Program-made: the position numbers and the translations under genes
Shown: one piece after another, positions 23,001 through 29,139 of the stretch
Position numbering within the stretch: the first letter of the stretch is position 1
Layout of the letters: each line of letters starts with the position of its first letter
From: a virus
Strand: one strand, 5' to 3'
DNA length: 30,460 bases
IMG/VR virus record: IMGVR_UViG_3300028895_000054
Location: 1 to 30,460 of that record
The notes under the pieces: model-generated
What the model was told of the DNA's origin: nothing
Databases searched by the model: none
The model's input: the letters and a program-made list of their open reading frames with translations, nothing else

Positions 23001-23966
23001 ATGCAAAAACTACAAGACTATGATGATGATACATTAATGAGTTTGTTAGGCAGGCCAGAAGATGATGAAAGTACATCTGGTAGTCCTCGCAATGCACAAG
23101 TTAAAATGATTAAACGTGAATTACGCAGACGCGGTCACCGTGACTTTGAAAAGTACATGACTGATGATGTTAACGAAGCAATGGATGATCCAGCGGGTGA
23201 AATCAACTTACCACCATTCTTACAAGAATTCTTATCTAGTGTATTGGGTGTGTATTGGAAAGCAAACGGACAAGGTGGTCCGCGTATGGGTTCTAGCACA
23301 GAGTTTGTTTATACAAGTCATCCAAGTGCTGGCCCAGGTAACACAGAAGCAGCATTAAAACAGAACAAGTATGTAACAGCAATGACTCGTAACGGAGATA
23401 CAATCACCGGTGACATTAGTGGTCCTAATATGGAAGATTATAGATTCCAAGTTAGTTATCGTGGTCAAAGTTTTGACTTGCATCAATCTTGGCAGTTTTA
23501 TGATCAAAACAAAAATGAATCTGTAGAAGAAGTAGTTACAGAAAAAGCACCGCCAGGAATGGAAAAATGGATTAAAGACCGTAAGCCAGAATTTAAGAAA
23601 CGTTACGGTGATAAGTGGCAAGAAGTATTATATGCTACAGCATGGAAACAACACAATAAAAACGAATCGTTAGAAGAGGCAGCAGAATCACCTCTTATTA
23701 AGGTAATTAAAAACTTTGATCCTGACCAAATCCAAGCATGGTTAGATGGTAATGTAGACCCAGAAAATGATGAAATTACACGAGCACTTATGAAAATTGA
23801 TGCCCGACCATCATCTCGCGTTGACTTCAATGCTCGTAACTATCGTAGCCAAGGTGCTGACCAAGTTCGCAAATACTTAAAACGTGTTTCTGTTGAATCA
23901 GTAGAAGAAGATGCAGAAGCAGACGCAGCAATTGATCGAGTTCGCAACCTAGCAGGTTTAAAATAA
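20001..23966 (+). CDS. 1321-residue modular protein with internal duplication, unknown function
   Basis: The start is the ATG at 20001, placed 7 bases after a late box; an earlier in-frame ATG at 19857 lies inside the radical SAM gene. The N-terminus (MDISKSLFNLLVGKN) is followed by an alpha/beta segment and many acidic, helical stretches separated by NE-, EE- and EAA-rich linkers. A 68-residue module occurs twice, at 418-485 and 1227-1294. Near 1184 a KAPPGMEKWIKDRKPEFKKR then YGDKWQEVLYATAWK segment resembles short modules I recall from other marine phage virion-type proteins. It ends in DRVRNLAGLK. A role as a large head-internal or scaffold-like protein fits its late promoter and composition, but no homologue of known function is recognised. 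Confidence 0.8.
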   Translation: MDISKSLFNLLVGKNFTIKTLDAKGKPVLSPEEAEMFSFDYEVGSNNYGTVVILLNDEQAFEVYYGDNVGKRMEEGDKGDWYDFLYHLRMFAKRNLYNFSLRNINQLKYSMQGMSAIKEGLFEGWNGTSKTSYNNKRGTTRLKIQHSKQMHEGDQRWRAIEKLFVETADGERFKLPFKSLQGGRAMARHVQEGGNPYDVFGEHIVEMVREINTLSKFVRATKNITEDDTQYPVVESGRSRYKTLRQKIKQVQGKRGYHSYINDWSPEQVDDKEEVVNELRGQFTQQSLDTRIEEALPILAKIQDNNMKELNEFENWADQVTEGTWAIPDTEQKIQELNRIMGQTLEVGIDAENATNVLYDIIGDDDLFDSLEELAQKNPRADARPLIVSWINANTHDEAIQRVKQSMSQTESDDVNEAAESPLMKVIKGFKPVEIQAWLDGKVAPENDQITRAIMRVDARPSSRVEFNASNYRSQAADQVRKYLKSINEVKDIDTGEECKPEKRDPMLEMSKLAGLEEDTVMEKVKVEEPLDGWKRSVEREYPDVQFRLRQDGDTEAFVLGGAFNTEIAVGDYMAQGGYGYKYDKPNVRGRKTANEEQINEMGSSVQEKLEALKLLMLDPGLDKETKLEIKRRFAELRAELAAGNVNGVTEGLDQLLETYKASVEYRDKDGRFLVLFDQKTRAYIVKGQGDYRMEISPQPFDKLDDAIQHAEMEIQGADEYWNNLDVPDLEHDMDRDDFFSEAAPTKLTPVRKVVAQVLGDKFTWEPGYSKSYKNTRRSKTQKVDDYVLKGVKVDGIPKSKIDFSANEGDKMAVALKNALTQAGYDIYDDLLIFPHQIMFQVRTPISVSEEIVSLDDFHNKEGSTYEPGDYKDERTGEDYKWIDDETGELFFDKPEDTENGHKKLSYKDFVKGARKSKPYGLDAVGIFGDIAAGGGDPIDYLMTMKGMSMEEIDALAQSQGFDDAYDWAESYQMEEAKGDSFRRKFNKAMFWDYSNPKEMMQKLQDYDDDTLMSLLGRPEDDESTSGSPRNAQVKMIKRELRRRGHRDFEKYMTDDVNEAMDDPAGEINLPPFLQEFLSSVLGVYWKANGQGGPRMGSSTEFVYTSHPSAGPGNTEAALKQNKYVTAMTRNGDTITGDISGPNMEDYRFQVSYRGQSFDLHQSWQFYDQNKNESVEEVVTEKAPPGMEKWIKDRKPEFKKRYGDKWQEVLYATAWKQHNKNESLEEAAESPLIKVIKNFDPDQIQAWLDGNVDPENDEITRALMKIDARPSSRVDFNARNYRSQGADQVRKYLKRVSVESVEEDAEADAAIDRVRNLAGLK
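21252..21455 (+). repeat. Internal protein repeat, copy 1
   Basis: Encodes residues 418-485 of the 1321-residue protein, from AAESPLMKVIKGF through IQAWLDGKVAPEND to RPSSRVEF and ADQVRKYLK. The second copy lies about 2.43 kb downstream. The protein match is close while the codons differ, so the duplication is not recent. Confidence 0.88.
23679..23882 (+). repeat. Internal protein repeat, copy 2
   Basis: Encodes residues 1227-1294 of the same protein: AAESPLIKVIKNF, IQAWLDGNVDPEND, RPSSRVDF, ADQVRKYLK. It aligns with copy 1 without gaps over 68 residues. Confidence 0.88.
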
Positions 23967-23971
23967 AATTC

Positions 23972-24000
23972 AAAAGCGGCTGTAAAGGCCGCTTTTTTTT
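23972..24000 (+). terminator. Intrinsic terminator before gp32
   Basis: AAAAGCGGC (23972-23980), 7-base loop, GCCGCTTTT (23988-23996), T run to 24000. It separates the late 1321-residue gene from the gp32 promoter. Confidence 0.92.
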
Positions 24001-24013
24001 GGTAAAATTAAGT

Positions 24014-24043
24014 TTGACACTAAATAACTTTATACGTTATACT
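24014..24043 (+). promoter_or_regulatory. Sigma-70 type promoter of gp32, overlapping a late-type box
   Basis: TTGACA (24014-24019), 18-base spacer, TATACT (24038-24043). Within the spacer, ACTAAATA (24019-24026) also resembles a late box, so early and late transcription of gp32 are both possible. Confidence 0.7.
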
Positions 24044-24050
24044 GTTATCA

Positions 24051-24104
24051 GTTAGCGTATTTTTGTTCGCAGCATCGGAAGAGATGTATGCGTTCTAGGC
24101 TAAT
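24051..24104 (+). promoter_or_regulatory. Folded 5' leader of gp32
   Basis: GTTAGC (24051-24056) pairs with GCTAAT (24099-24104, one G-U), enclosing a hairpin CGCA.CATC-GGAAGA-GATG..TGCG (24068-24092). The structure ends 18 bases before the AGGAG ribosome site at 24123. T4 gp32 represses its own translation through a leader structure, so a similar role is plausible but not shown. Confidence 0.45.
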
Positions 24105-24135
24105 AAAATTAAGGCATAGTACAGGAGAAAAAACA

Positions 24136-25128
24136 ATGGCATCTTTAGCAGATATTCGTGCTCGTTTAGCAGCACAAGACAACAAATCACAAACCAATTC
24201 AGGTTTCAAAGGCGACAACGCAGTTTACCCACACTGGAATATTAACGAAGGCGATACAGCAGTAATACGCTTCTTACCAGATGGCGACACTTCAAATCCA
24301 TTCTTTTGGGTTGAACGTCAAGTAATTAAACTTCCTTTTGCAGGTATCAAAGGCGAAGAAAATAAACAGGTTGTTGTGCAAGTACCTTGCATTGAAATGT
24401 GGGGTGAGACTTGCCCGATTCTTACAGAAGTTCGTACCTGGTTCAAGGATAAATCACTTGAAGACATGGGTCGTAAGTATTGGAAAAAACGTTCATATAT
24501 TTTCCAGGGTTTTGTACATCAAGATCCTCTCAAAGAAGAAGAAACTCCAGAGAATCCAATCCGTAGATTTATTATCTCTCCACAGATCTTTACAACTATT
24601 AAAAATAGCTTAATGGATCCAGAGATTGAAAATCTTCCAACAGATTATGACGCTGGTCTTGACTTCCGTATCAACAAAACTATGAAAGGCGGTTATGGCG
24701 ATTACTCAACATCAAGTTGGGCTCGTAAAGAAACAGCTATTTCAGCAGAAGAAGCTGAAGCAATTGAGAAGAATGGTCTTTTCGATCTTAAAACATTCTT
24801 ACCAAACAAACCAAGCGAAGTAGAGCTTAAAGTTATGTTTGAAATGTTTGAAGCATCTGTAGATGGTAAAGCATACGATCCAGAAAAATGGGGTCAATAC
24901 TTCCGTCCAGCAGGTATGCAGGCTCCAGCAAGTTCTGATAGTAAACCAGCAGAAGCAGAAGCTCCAAAAGCAGAGGAATCAGCTCCGGCTCCTAAGCCAG
25001 CAGAAGATACTCCTCCATTTGAAGTAGATACAGCGGCTACTAAGGTTGAAGAACCAGCAGAAGAAAAAGCTGAAGGTTCAAGCAAGGCAGAAGACATCCT
25101 TGCAATGATTCGTTCAAGACAATCATAA
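24136..25128 (+). CDS. 32: Single-stranded DNA-binding protein gp32
   Basis: 330 residues, coating ssDNA in replication, recombination and repair. The start is the ATG at 24136 with AGGAG at 24123-24127; an upstream in-frame ATG at 24088 lies in the folded leader. The N-terminus MASLADIRARLAAQ is followed by the gp32 core: INEGDTAVIRFLPDGD, KYWKKRSYIFQGFVHQDP, RRFIISPQIF, TDYDAGLDFRINKT. Only two cysteines occur in the zinc-knuckle region (C85, C93), so the T4 His-Cys3 site is incomplete. The C-terminal 55 residues are Ala/Glu/Pro-rich and acidic, the partner-binding tail, but end in a basic DILAMIRSRQS. It has its own promoter, leader and terminator. Confidence 0.93.
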   Translation: MASLADIRARLAAQDNKSQTNSGFKGDNAVYPHWNINEGDTAVIRFLPDGDTSNPFFWVERQVIKLPFAGIKGEENKQVVVQVPCIEMWGETCPILTEVRTWFKDKSLEDMGRKYWKKRSYIFQGFVHQDPLKEEETPENPIRRFIISPQIFTTIKNSLMDPEIENLPTDYDAGLDFRINKTMKGGYGDYSTSSWARKETAISAEEAEAIEKNGLFDLKTFLPNKPSEVELKVMFEMFEASVDGKAYDPEKWGQYFRPAGMQAPASSDSKPAEAEAPKAEESAPAPKPAEDTPPFEVDTAATKVEEPAEEKAEGSSKAEDILAMIRSRQS

Positions 25129-25154
25129 TAACTCCAATTTAGTATGGCAATTTA

Positions 25155-25186
25155 CCTACACCTCTTAATCGGGGTGTAGGATTTTT
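25155..25186 (+). terminator. Intrinsic terminator after gp32
   Basis: CCTACACC (25155-25162), 10-base loop, GGTGTAGG (25173-25180), then ATTTTT. It lies 26 bases after the gp32 stop. Confidence 0.85.
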
Positions 25187-25207
25187 ACTTTATGGAGAAT
25201 ATTATGA

Positions 25208-25282
25208 ATGACAGAATTATTATTATATGTAATAATATCAATATCAGTTGGACAAATAATATATAATATTATTAAGAACTAG
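25208..25282 (+). CDS. Possible 24-residue membrane microprotein before UvsX
   Basis: The short frame MTELLLYVIISISVGQIIYN, then IIKN, is almost wholly hydrophobic and would form one membrane helix. A GGAG site (25194-25197) precedes it by 10 bases; a competing ATG at 25204 gives an unlikely 20-residue frame. The stretch GGAGAATATTATGA before it recurs exactly before UvsX (25282-25295). It is a weak candidate. Confidence 0.35.
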   Translation: MTELLLYVIISISVGQIIYNIIKN

Positions 25283-25291
25283 GAGAATATT

Positions 25292-26377
25292 ATGACGAAA
25301 CCGTTCGACGTTTCAAAATTTAGAAAAGATATCACTAAGTCAATTGACGGACTTAGTATTGGATTTAACGATCCTACAGATTGGGTTAGCACAGGTAACT
25401 ATGCGCTAAACTATCTTATCAGCGGAGACTTTCACAAAGGTATTCCGCTAGGCAAAGTAACAGTATTTGCTGGTGAATCTGGCGCAGGTAAATCATATTT
25501 TGCATCAGCTAACATTGTAAAGAATGCACAAGAGCAAGGCATTTTTGTTGTATTAATTGACTCAGAAAATGCACTAGATGAAGCCTGGCTTCATGCACTT
25601 GATGTAGACACAAGCGAAGACAAATTACTTAAATTATCAATGTCAATGATTGATGATGTTGCTAAAACAATTTCAACATTCATGAAAGACTACAAATCAC
25701 TAGACGAAGAAGATCGTCCTAAAGTATTATTTGTCATTGATTCACTAGGTATGTTACTTACACCTACTGATGTTGATCAATTTGACAAAGGTGATATGAA
25801 AGGTGACTTGGGTCGTAAGCCAAAAGCATTAACAGCATTAGTTCGTAACACTGTTAACATGATTGGAGCCTATAATGTCGGCATTGTTGCAACGAATCAT
25901 ACATACGCATCCCAGGACATGTTTGATCCTGATGATAAAATTAGCGGTGGTCAAGGTTTCATTTATGCTAGTTCTATTGTTGTTGCTATGCGTAAACTCA
26001 AACTAAAAGAAGATGAAGATGGTAATAAGATATCAGATGTTAAAGGTATCCGTGCCGCGTGTAAAGTAATGAAAACACGTTATGCAAAACCATTTGAATC
26101 AGTACAGGTTAAGATTCCTTATGAAACTGGCATGAATCCTTACAGTGGCCTAGTCGACCTGGCAGAGAAAAAAGGGCTTCTATCAAAACAAGGTAATCGC
26201 CTAAAATTTGTAGTACGTGAAACAGGTGAAGAATTGTTAGCATTCCGAAAAGCATGGGAGCGCAATGATGATGGTTTGCTTGATAAGTTAATGCAAGATT
26301 TCGCTTTTGAAGATGAGATGATAAGTAATGAAGCAGAAGATACTGCTGAACTTACAGAGGAATTAGAAGAAGTATGA
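25292..26377 (+). CDS. uvsX: RecA-like recombinase UvsX
   Basis: 361 residues, a strand-exchange ATPase that forms filaments on ssDNA for recombination-dependent replication. The Walker A motif is GESGAGKS (61-68), followed by VVLIDSENALDEAWL, Walker B-type KVLFVIDSLGMLL, VGIVATNHTYASQDM and the GGQGFIYASSIVV loop region, as in T4 UvsX. The C-terminus is acidic (EDTAELTEELEEV). A ribosome site GGAG sits at 25282-25285. The following gene overlaps by 4 bases (ATGA), forming an operon with UvsY two genes on. It lacks any feature suggesting inactivity. Confidence 0.96.
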   Translation: MTKPFDVSKFRKDITKSIDGLSIGFNDPTDWVSTGNYALNYLISGDFHKGIPLGKVTVFAGESGAGKSYFASANIVKNAQEQGIFVVLIDSENALDEAWLHALDVDTSEDKLLKLSMSMIDDVAKTISTFMKDYKSLDEEDRPKVLFVIDSLGMLLTPTDVDQFDKGDMKGDLGRKPKALTALVRNTVNMIGAYNVGIVATNHTYASQDMFDPDDKISGGQGFIYASSIVVAMRKLKLKEDEDGNKISDVKGIRAACKVMKTRYAKPFESVQVKIPYETGMNPYSGLVDLAEKKGLLSKQGNRLKFVVRETGEELLAFRKAWERNDDGLLDKLMQDFAFEDEMISNEAEDTAELTEELEEV

Positions 26378-26610
26378 ACGTAGATACATTTGCAGAACTT
26401 TGGGAAGCAATGCGCCCGCATTTTGCTGGCGGTTATGACAGCGCAGCGGAAGACTTTGTTACAGTATTGTCAGACCATGGCGTAGAACTTGAGGATTTTC
26501 GCGAACATATATCAGATTCAAATCTTGTTAAAGCATTAGCTGAATACGTCGAAGTTAACGACGAAGATATTGAAGATGAGTTTGCAGACTTTCACGCAGA
26601 AGATTATTAA
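26374..26610 (+). CDS. Small acidic protein between UvsX and UvsY
   Basis: 78 residues, strongly acidic (VEVNDEDIEDEFADFHAEDY at the C-terminus), helical, without cysteines or membrane segments. It overlaps the UvsX stop by 4 bases and the UvsY start by 1 base, so it is translationally coupled to both recombination genes. No family is recognised. A modulator of the recombinase or a DNA-mimic-like protein would fit the charge and place, but this is only inference. Confidence 0.72.
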   Translation: MNVDTFAELWEAMRPHFAGGYDSAAEDFVTVLSDHGVELEDFREHISDSNLVKALAEYVEVNDEDIEDEFADFHAEDY

Positions 26611-27062
26611 TGTGGTATAATAAAGTAACACAAAACCTAGCGAACATAGCACCTTTCATTGATCATTATAATGATGAATTACAAGAAGCTAAAAAAGAAG
26701 TTAGGGTCAACGGTAACTTAGAGACCAACATCAAAGAGTTACCGGGTGTTACTGAACATCGTTATAATCAATTACAAGAAATAGAAGCAGTATTAGAATT
26801 TTTAAACAAAGAATTAAGACGTATCAAACATAAACATTATAAGAAATACTTAGAAAGTTATGGCAGGGCATTAACAAGCCGTGACGCAGAAAAGTATGCA
26901 GATGCCGAGGATGAAGTAATCGACTTTGAAATGATTGTCAATGAAGTTGCATTATTGCGTAATCGTTGGTTAGGTATAATGAAAGGGTTTGATGCAAAAC
27001 AATGGCAAATGGGCCATATTGTGCGATTGCGTACAGCAGGAATGGAAGATATTACATTATAA
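26610..27062 (+). CDS. uvsY: Recombination mediator UvsY
   Basis: 150 residues (T4 UvsY 137). UvsY loads UvsX onto gp32-covered ssDNA. Recognisable parts are LQEIEAVLEFLNKELRRIKH, KHYKKYLESYGRALTSRDAE, DFEMIVNEVALLRNRWLGIM and KGFDAKQWQMGHIVRLRTAG near the C-terminus, the marine T4-like UvsY pattern. It is coupled through TAATG overlaps to the acidic protein before it and to the methyltransferase after it. With UvsX and gp32 just upstream, the full T4 presynaptic set is present within 3 kb. Confidence 0.9.
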   Translation: MWYNKVTQNLANIAPFIDHYNDELQEAKKEVRVNGNLETNIKELPGVTEHRYNQLQEIEAVLEFLNKELRRIKHKHYKKYLESYGRALTSRDAEKYADAEDEVIDFEMIVNEVALLRNRWLGIMKGFDAKQWQMGHIVRLRTAGMEDITL

Positions 27063-27808
27063 TGTTTGGATCAGATGAAGACAGTCATAATCATTCTCTA
27101 GAGGTGTTAAACATACTTGAAGGGTATAATACATTTATGGAATCCATTGACACCTTGTGTGACATGGGTTGCGGTAATGGTAGAGATTTAGAATGGTGGG
27201 CAACTAGAACAGTTGAAGATGATACTGGCCGCAATATTCCACTTAACATTAAATGTACTGGTGTGGATCTTAAAGAAAAGATTTCGATTGCAAGTAAGTA
27301 TGAAAATATAGAATACTTAACACATAATATGGAAGAAACTATATCTAATCGTAAATTTGATATTATATGGTGTCATAATAGTTTTCAATATGTTACTAAT
27401 CCACTTGAAACATTAAAGAAGTGGTGGTATATGTTAACCGACGGCGGAATGCTTGCGTTAGTTGTTCCATCGACAACAGAAGTACAATATAATAAGTTAC
27501 ATTATACTCAACCTGACTACCATTATTTTAATTATACTATTCCAGGATTGCTTCATATGCTTGCGGTAAATGGGTTTGATTGTGCATTTACTCATAAAGA
27601 TACAGATGATCCTTGGATTAAAATGGTTGTTTACAAAAGCGAACATGAACCAATGGACCCAAAAATCACACGCTGGTATCATTTAGCAGAAAAAGAATTA
27701 CTACCAAAAACAGTGATTGATAGTATTAACAAGCATGGCGAAGTTTGGCAAGAAGAACTTACATTAGAATGGCTTAATCATAGTTTGAAATGGTATGGCT
27801 CGGATTAA
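27062..27808 (+). CDS. Class I SAM-dependent methyltransferase
   Basis: 248 residues. The start is the ATG at 27062 in a TAATG overlap with UvsY; an earlier in-frame ATG at 27002 lies within UvsY. Motif I is SIDTLCDMGCGNGRDLEWW, followed by the acidic strand end KCTGVDLKEK, motif IV-like FDIIWCHNSFQYVTNP and a post-motif MLTDGGMLALVVPS. The last 80 residues may give substrate specificity (HYTQPDYHYFNYTIPGLLHM). The substrate is not evident; small-molecule or O-methyltransferases have this motif form, and it lacks the DPPY/NPPY of DNA adenine enzymes. It is co-transcribed with the recombination genes. Confidence 0.85.
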   Translation: MFGSDEDSHNHSLEVLNILEGYNTFMESIDTLCDMGCGNGRDLEWWATRTVEDDTGRNIPLNIKCTGVDLKEKISIASKYENIEYLTHNMEETISNRKFDIIWCHNSFQYVTNPLETLKKWWYMLTDGGMLALVVPSTTEVQYNKLHYTQPDYHYFNYTIPGLLHMLAVNGFDCAFTHKDTDDPWIKMVVYKSEHEPMDPKITRWYHLAEKELLPKTVIDSINKHGEVWQEELTLEWLNHSLKWYGSD

Positions 27809-27828
27809 GTGCGAAAGAATACATTTTG

Positions 27829-27836
27829 AATAAATA
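27829..27836 (+). promoter_or_regulatory. T4-type late promoter box before fibre-like protein
   Basis: AATAAATA, 40 bases before the ATG at 27877, with a TAAGGA ribosome site at 27861-27866. Confidence 0.6.
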
Positions 27837-27876
27837 AGAGTATAAAATTTTATTTAAACATAAGGAATCGATTACT

Positions 27877-28605
27877 ATGTCTTTAAGAACAGTTAGAATG
27901 ATAGGCACAGCCTATTCAGAAACCGGTGATGTAACATTAAGTGTGTTAGTCAACGGTCAAGAAACACACGGATTAACAGTTCCAACACATGCAGGTGAGA
28001 TGCCAGCATATGATCCAGATAATCCAGCACCACTGGAAGTATTAATGACTTTTGGTGTGGATCATACTGAGTTTGCAGCGGGATCATTACCCGTCGAGAT
28101 TAGACCAACTGGCGGTGACATTATTTTTGCATACTTTGATATGAACTATCTTCGTCCAGAGATTTCTGGACCAAACACTTCTTATACAATAATTAATCCA
28201 CCAGCAGATACATATCGTGATGTTAATTCTAATTCATTAACAACAGACGGTAAAGAGAATGTAATGGTTGATGGTGTTGCACAAACTCGCGAAGCCACTG
28301 CTGAATTAGTAGGCGATTGGCATTATACCGTAAAAGATGGCGAAGTTATGACATTAGATTATATAGTTGATGATGTTCCGTACATACAGATGTTTGAATT
28401 TACAGGTGATGGATTAACAACTACATTTACAGTTTCTGGACCATTTGATGGAATTTATAAAGTTGGCATAGATGGCGATTTTACTGCTAGTCCAAAAGCT
28501 GAAAGAACATATGATTTACCAGGAAAAACAATTACATTTGCTACTGCACCTGCAGACGGTGCTGTAATTCATGTTTTTACTACAGCAGATTCAACAACTC
28601 CATAA
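27877..28605 (+). CDS. Beta-rich virion protein, fibre- or surface-type
   Basis: 242 residues, beta-strand-rich throughout. The N-terminal 95 residues (TVRMIGTAYSETGDVTLSVL, then DIIFAYFDMNYLRPEI) resemble a carbohydrate-module-like sandwich seen in marine myovirus structural proteins. The C-terminal 70 residues (FEFTGDGLTTTFTVSGPFDG, then YDLPGKTITFATAPADGAVI) match the repeated beta-domain common in phage tail fibres. It stands alone between a late box and a strong terminator. A virion surface or fibre role is likely; no receptor specificity can be read. Confidence 0.78.
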   Translation: MSLRTVRMIGTAYSETGDVTLSVLVNGQETHGLTVPTHAGEMPAYDPDNPAPLEVLMTFGVDHTEFAAGSLPVEIRPTGGDIIFAYFDMNYLRPEISGPNTSYTIINPPADTYRDVNSNSLTTDGKENVMVDGVAQTREATAELVGDWHYTVKDGEVMTLDYIVDDVPYIQMFEFTGDGLTTTFTVSGPFDGIYKVGIDGDFTASPKAERTYDLPGKTITFATAPADGAVIHVFTTADSTTP

Positions 28606-28620
28606 TTATTAATTTAATTA

Positions 28621-28651
28621 AAAAATAGGGCATCAGTTGCCCTATTTTTTT
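28621..28651 (+). terminator. Intrinsic terminator after fibre-like protein
   Basis: AAAAATAGGGCA (28621-28632), loop TCAGT, TGCCCTATTTTT (28638-28649), T run to 28651. The 12-bp stem is symmetrical enough to work on both strands. Confidence 0.93.
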
Positions 28652-28652
28652 G

Positions 28653-28660
28653 ACTAAATA
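28653..28660 (+). promoter_or_regulatory. Possible late promoter box 6 bases before small ORF
   Basis: ACTAAATA, then TTCTTA, then the ATG at 28667. The same short box-to-start geometry is seen at gp16, gp17 and others in this window. Confidence 0.45.
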
Positions 28661-28666
28661 TTCTTA

Positions 28667-28900
28667 ATGCATGAATATCTTTTCGAGACATTAAAACTTG
28701 CTGATGTGGATTGTATTAAGTATAGTCTAAATCAGGCCCTATATAACTGGCACGTTTCACCTGCTGGACAATTCTGCTCCGAAAATGCAATAGACTTACA
28801 CTACACTTCATATGACAAAGATTACCTATATTTCGTTGAAATTACAGGAAAAATGACAAAAGATCATTATCTTTTTTATAAACTTATGCAAAATCAATGA
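28667..28900 (+). CDS. Small protein of unknown function
   Basis: 77 residues, aromatic-rich: MHEYLFETLKLADVDCIKYS, LHYTSYDKDYLYFVEITGK, and KDHYLFYKLMQNQ at the C-terminus. No signal peptide, membrane segment or known motif is present. It is bounded upstream by a terminator and a late-type box and downstream by the sigma-70 promoter of the next unit, so it is a single-gene unit. A second in-frame start is not evident. No family is recognised. Confidence 0.6.
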   Translation: MHEYLFETLKLADVDCIKYSLNQALYNWHVSPAGQFCSENAIDLHYTSYDKDYLYFVEITGKMTKDHYLFYKLMQNQ

Positions 28901-28930
28901 CTTATATCGCCTGATTTTCGCAAAAAAAGG

Positions 28931-28959
28931 TTGACCTTTTGGCTCAGATCTCCTATAAT
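28931..28959 (+). promoter_or_regulatory. Strong sigma-70 promoter with palindrome over the -35 box
   Basis: TTGACC (28931-28936), 17-base spacer, TATAAT (28954-28959). A perfect dyad AAAAGGT-TG-ACCTTTT (28925-28940) covers the -35 box, like an operator. It drives the microprotein at 28990 and probably the ATPase gene. Confidence 0.85.
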
Positions 28960-28989
28960 ATGCACATAGTTAGGAAAAAGGAGCACAAA

Positions 28990-29094
28990 ATGATCGAAAT
29001 GCTTACATACATATTAATTGTATCCACAATTTTAGCAGTAGGTTGTATGTTTGAAAAGGTTATGCTTGCTCTATTTCCGGTTGACAATTCATAA
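28990..29094 (+). CDS. 34-residue membrane microprotein
   Basis: The frame MIEMLTYILIVSTILAVGCM, then FEKVMLALFPVDNS, has one hydrophobic helix (about 4-20). An ideal Shine-Dalgarno AAGGAG (28978-28983) sits 6 bases before the ATG, and a strong sigma-70 promoter lies just upstream, which makes a real gene likely despite its size. Its end overlaps the -35 box of a second promoter. Small early membrane peptides in T4-like phages often act on the host membrane or superinfection, but the role here is unknown. Confidence 0.6.
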   Translation: MIEMLTYILIVSTILAVGCMFEKVMLALFPVDNS

Positions 29095-29109
29095 ATTATC
29101 AAATATAAT
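29081..29109 (+). promoter_or_regulatory. Perfect-consensus sigma-70 promoter before AAA+ ATPase
   Basis: TTGACA (29081-29086), 17-base spacer, TATAAT (29104-29109): all 12 consensus bases with optimal spacing. The start codon of the ATPase lies 30 bases downstream with a GGAG site (29130-29133). Confidence 0.88.
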
Positions 29110-29139
29110 TCACTTATAATTAATAAATTGGAGTTCAAT

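Noticed and set aside
21252-23882. Duplication as an assembly artefact
   Set aside because: The two copies match in protein but differ at many codons, so they are true diverged repeats.
24088-24135. gp32 start at 24088
   Set aside because: It sits inside the folded leader with no good ribosome site; 24136 has AGGAG and the expected gp32 N-terminus.
27062-27808. DNA adenine or cytosine methyltransferase
   Set aside because: No DPPY/NPPY or PC motif is present after motif I; the motif form fits a small-molecule type class I enzyme.
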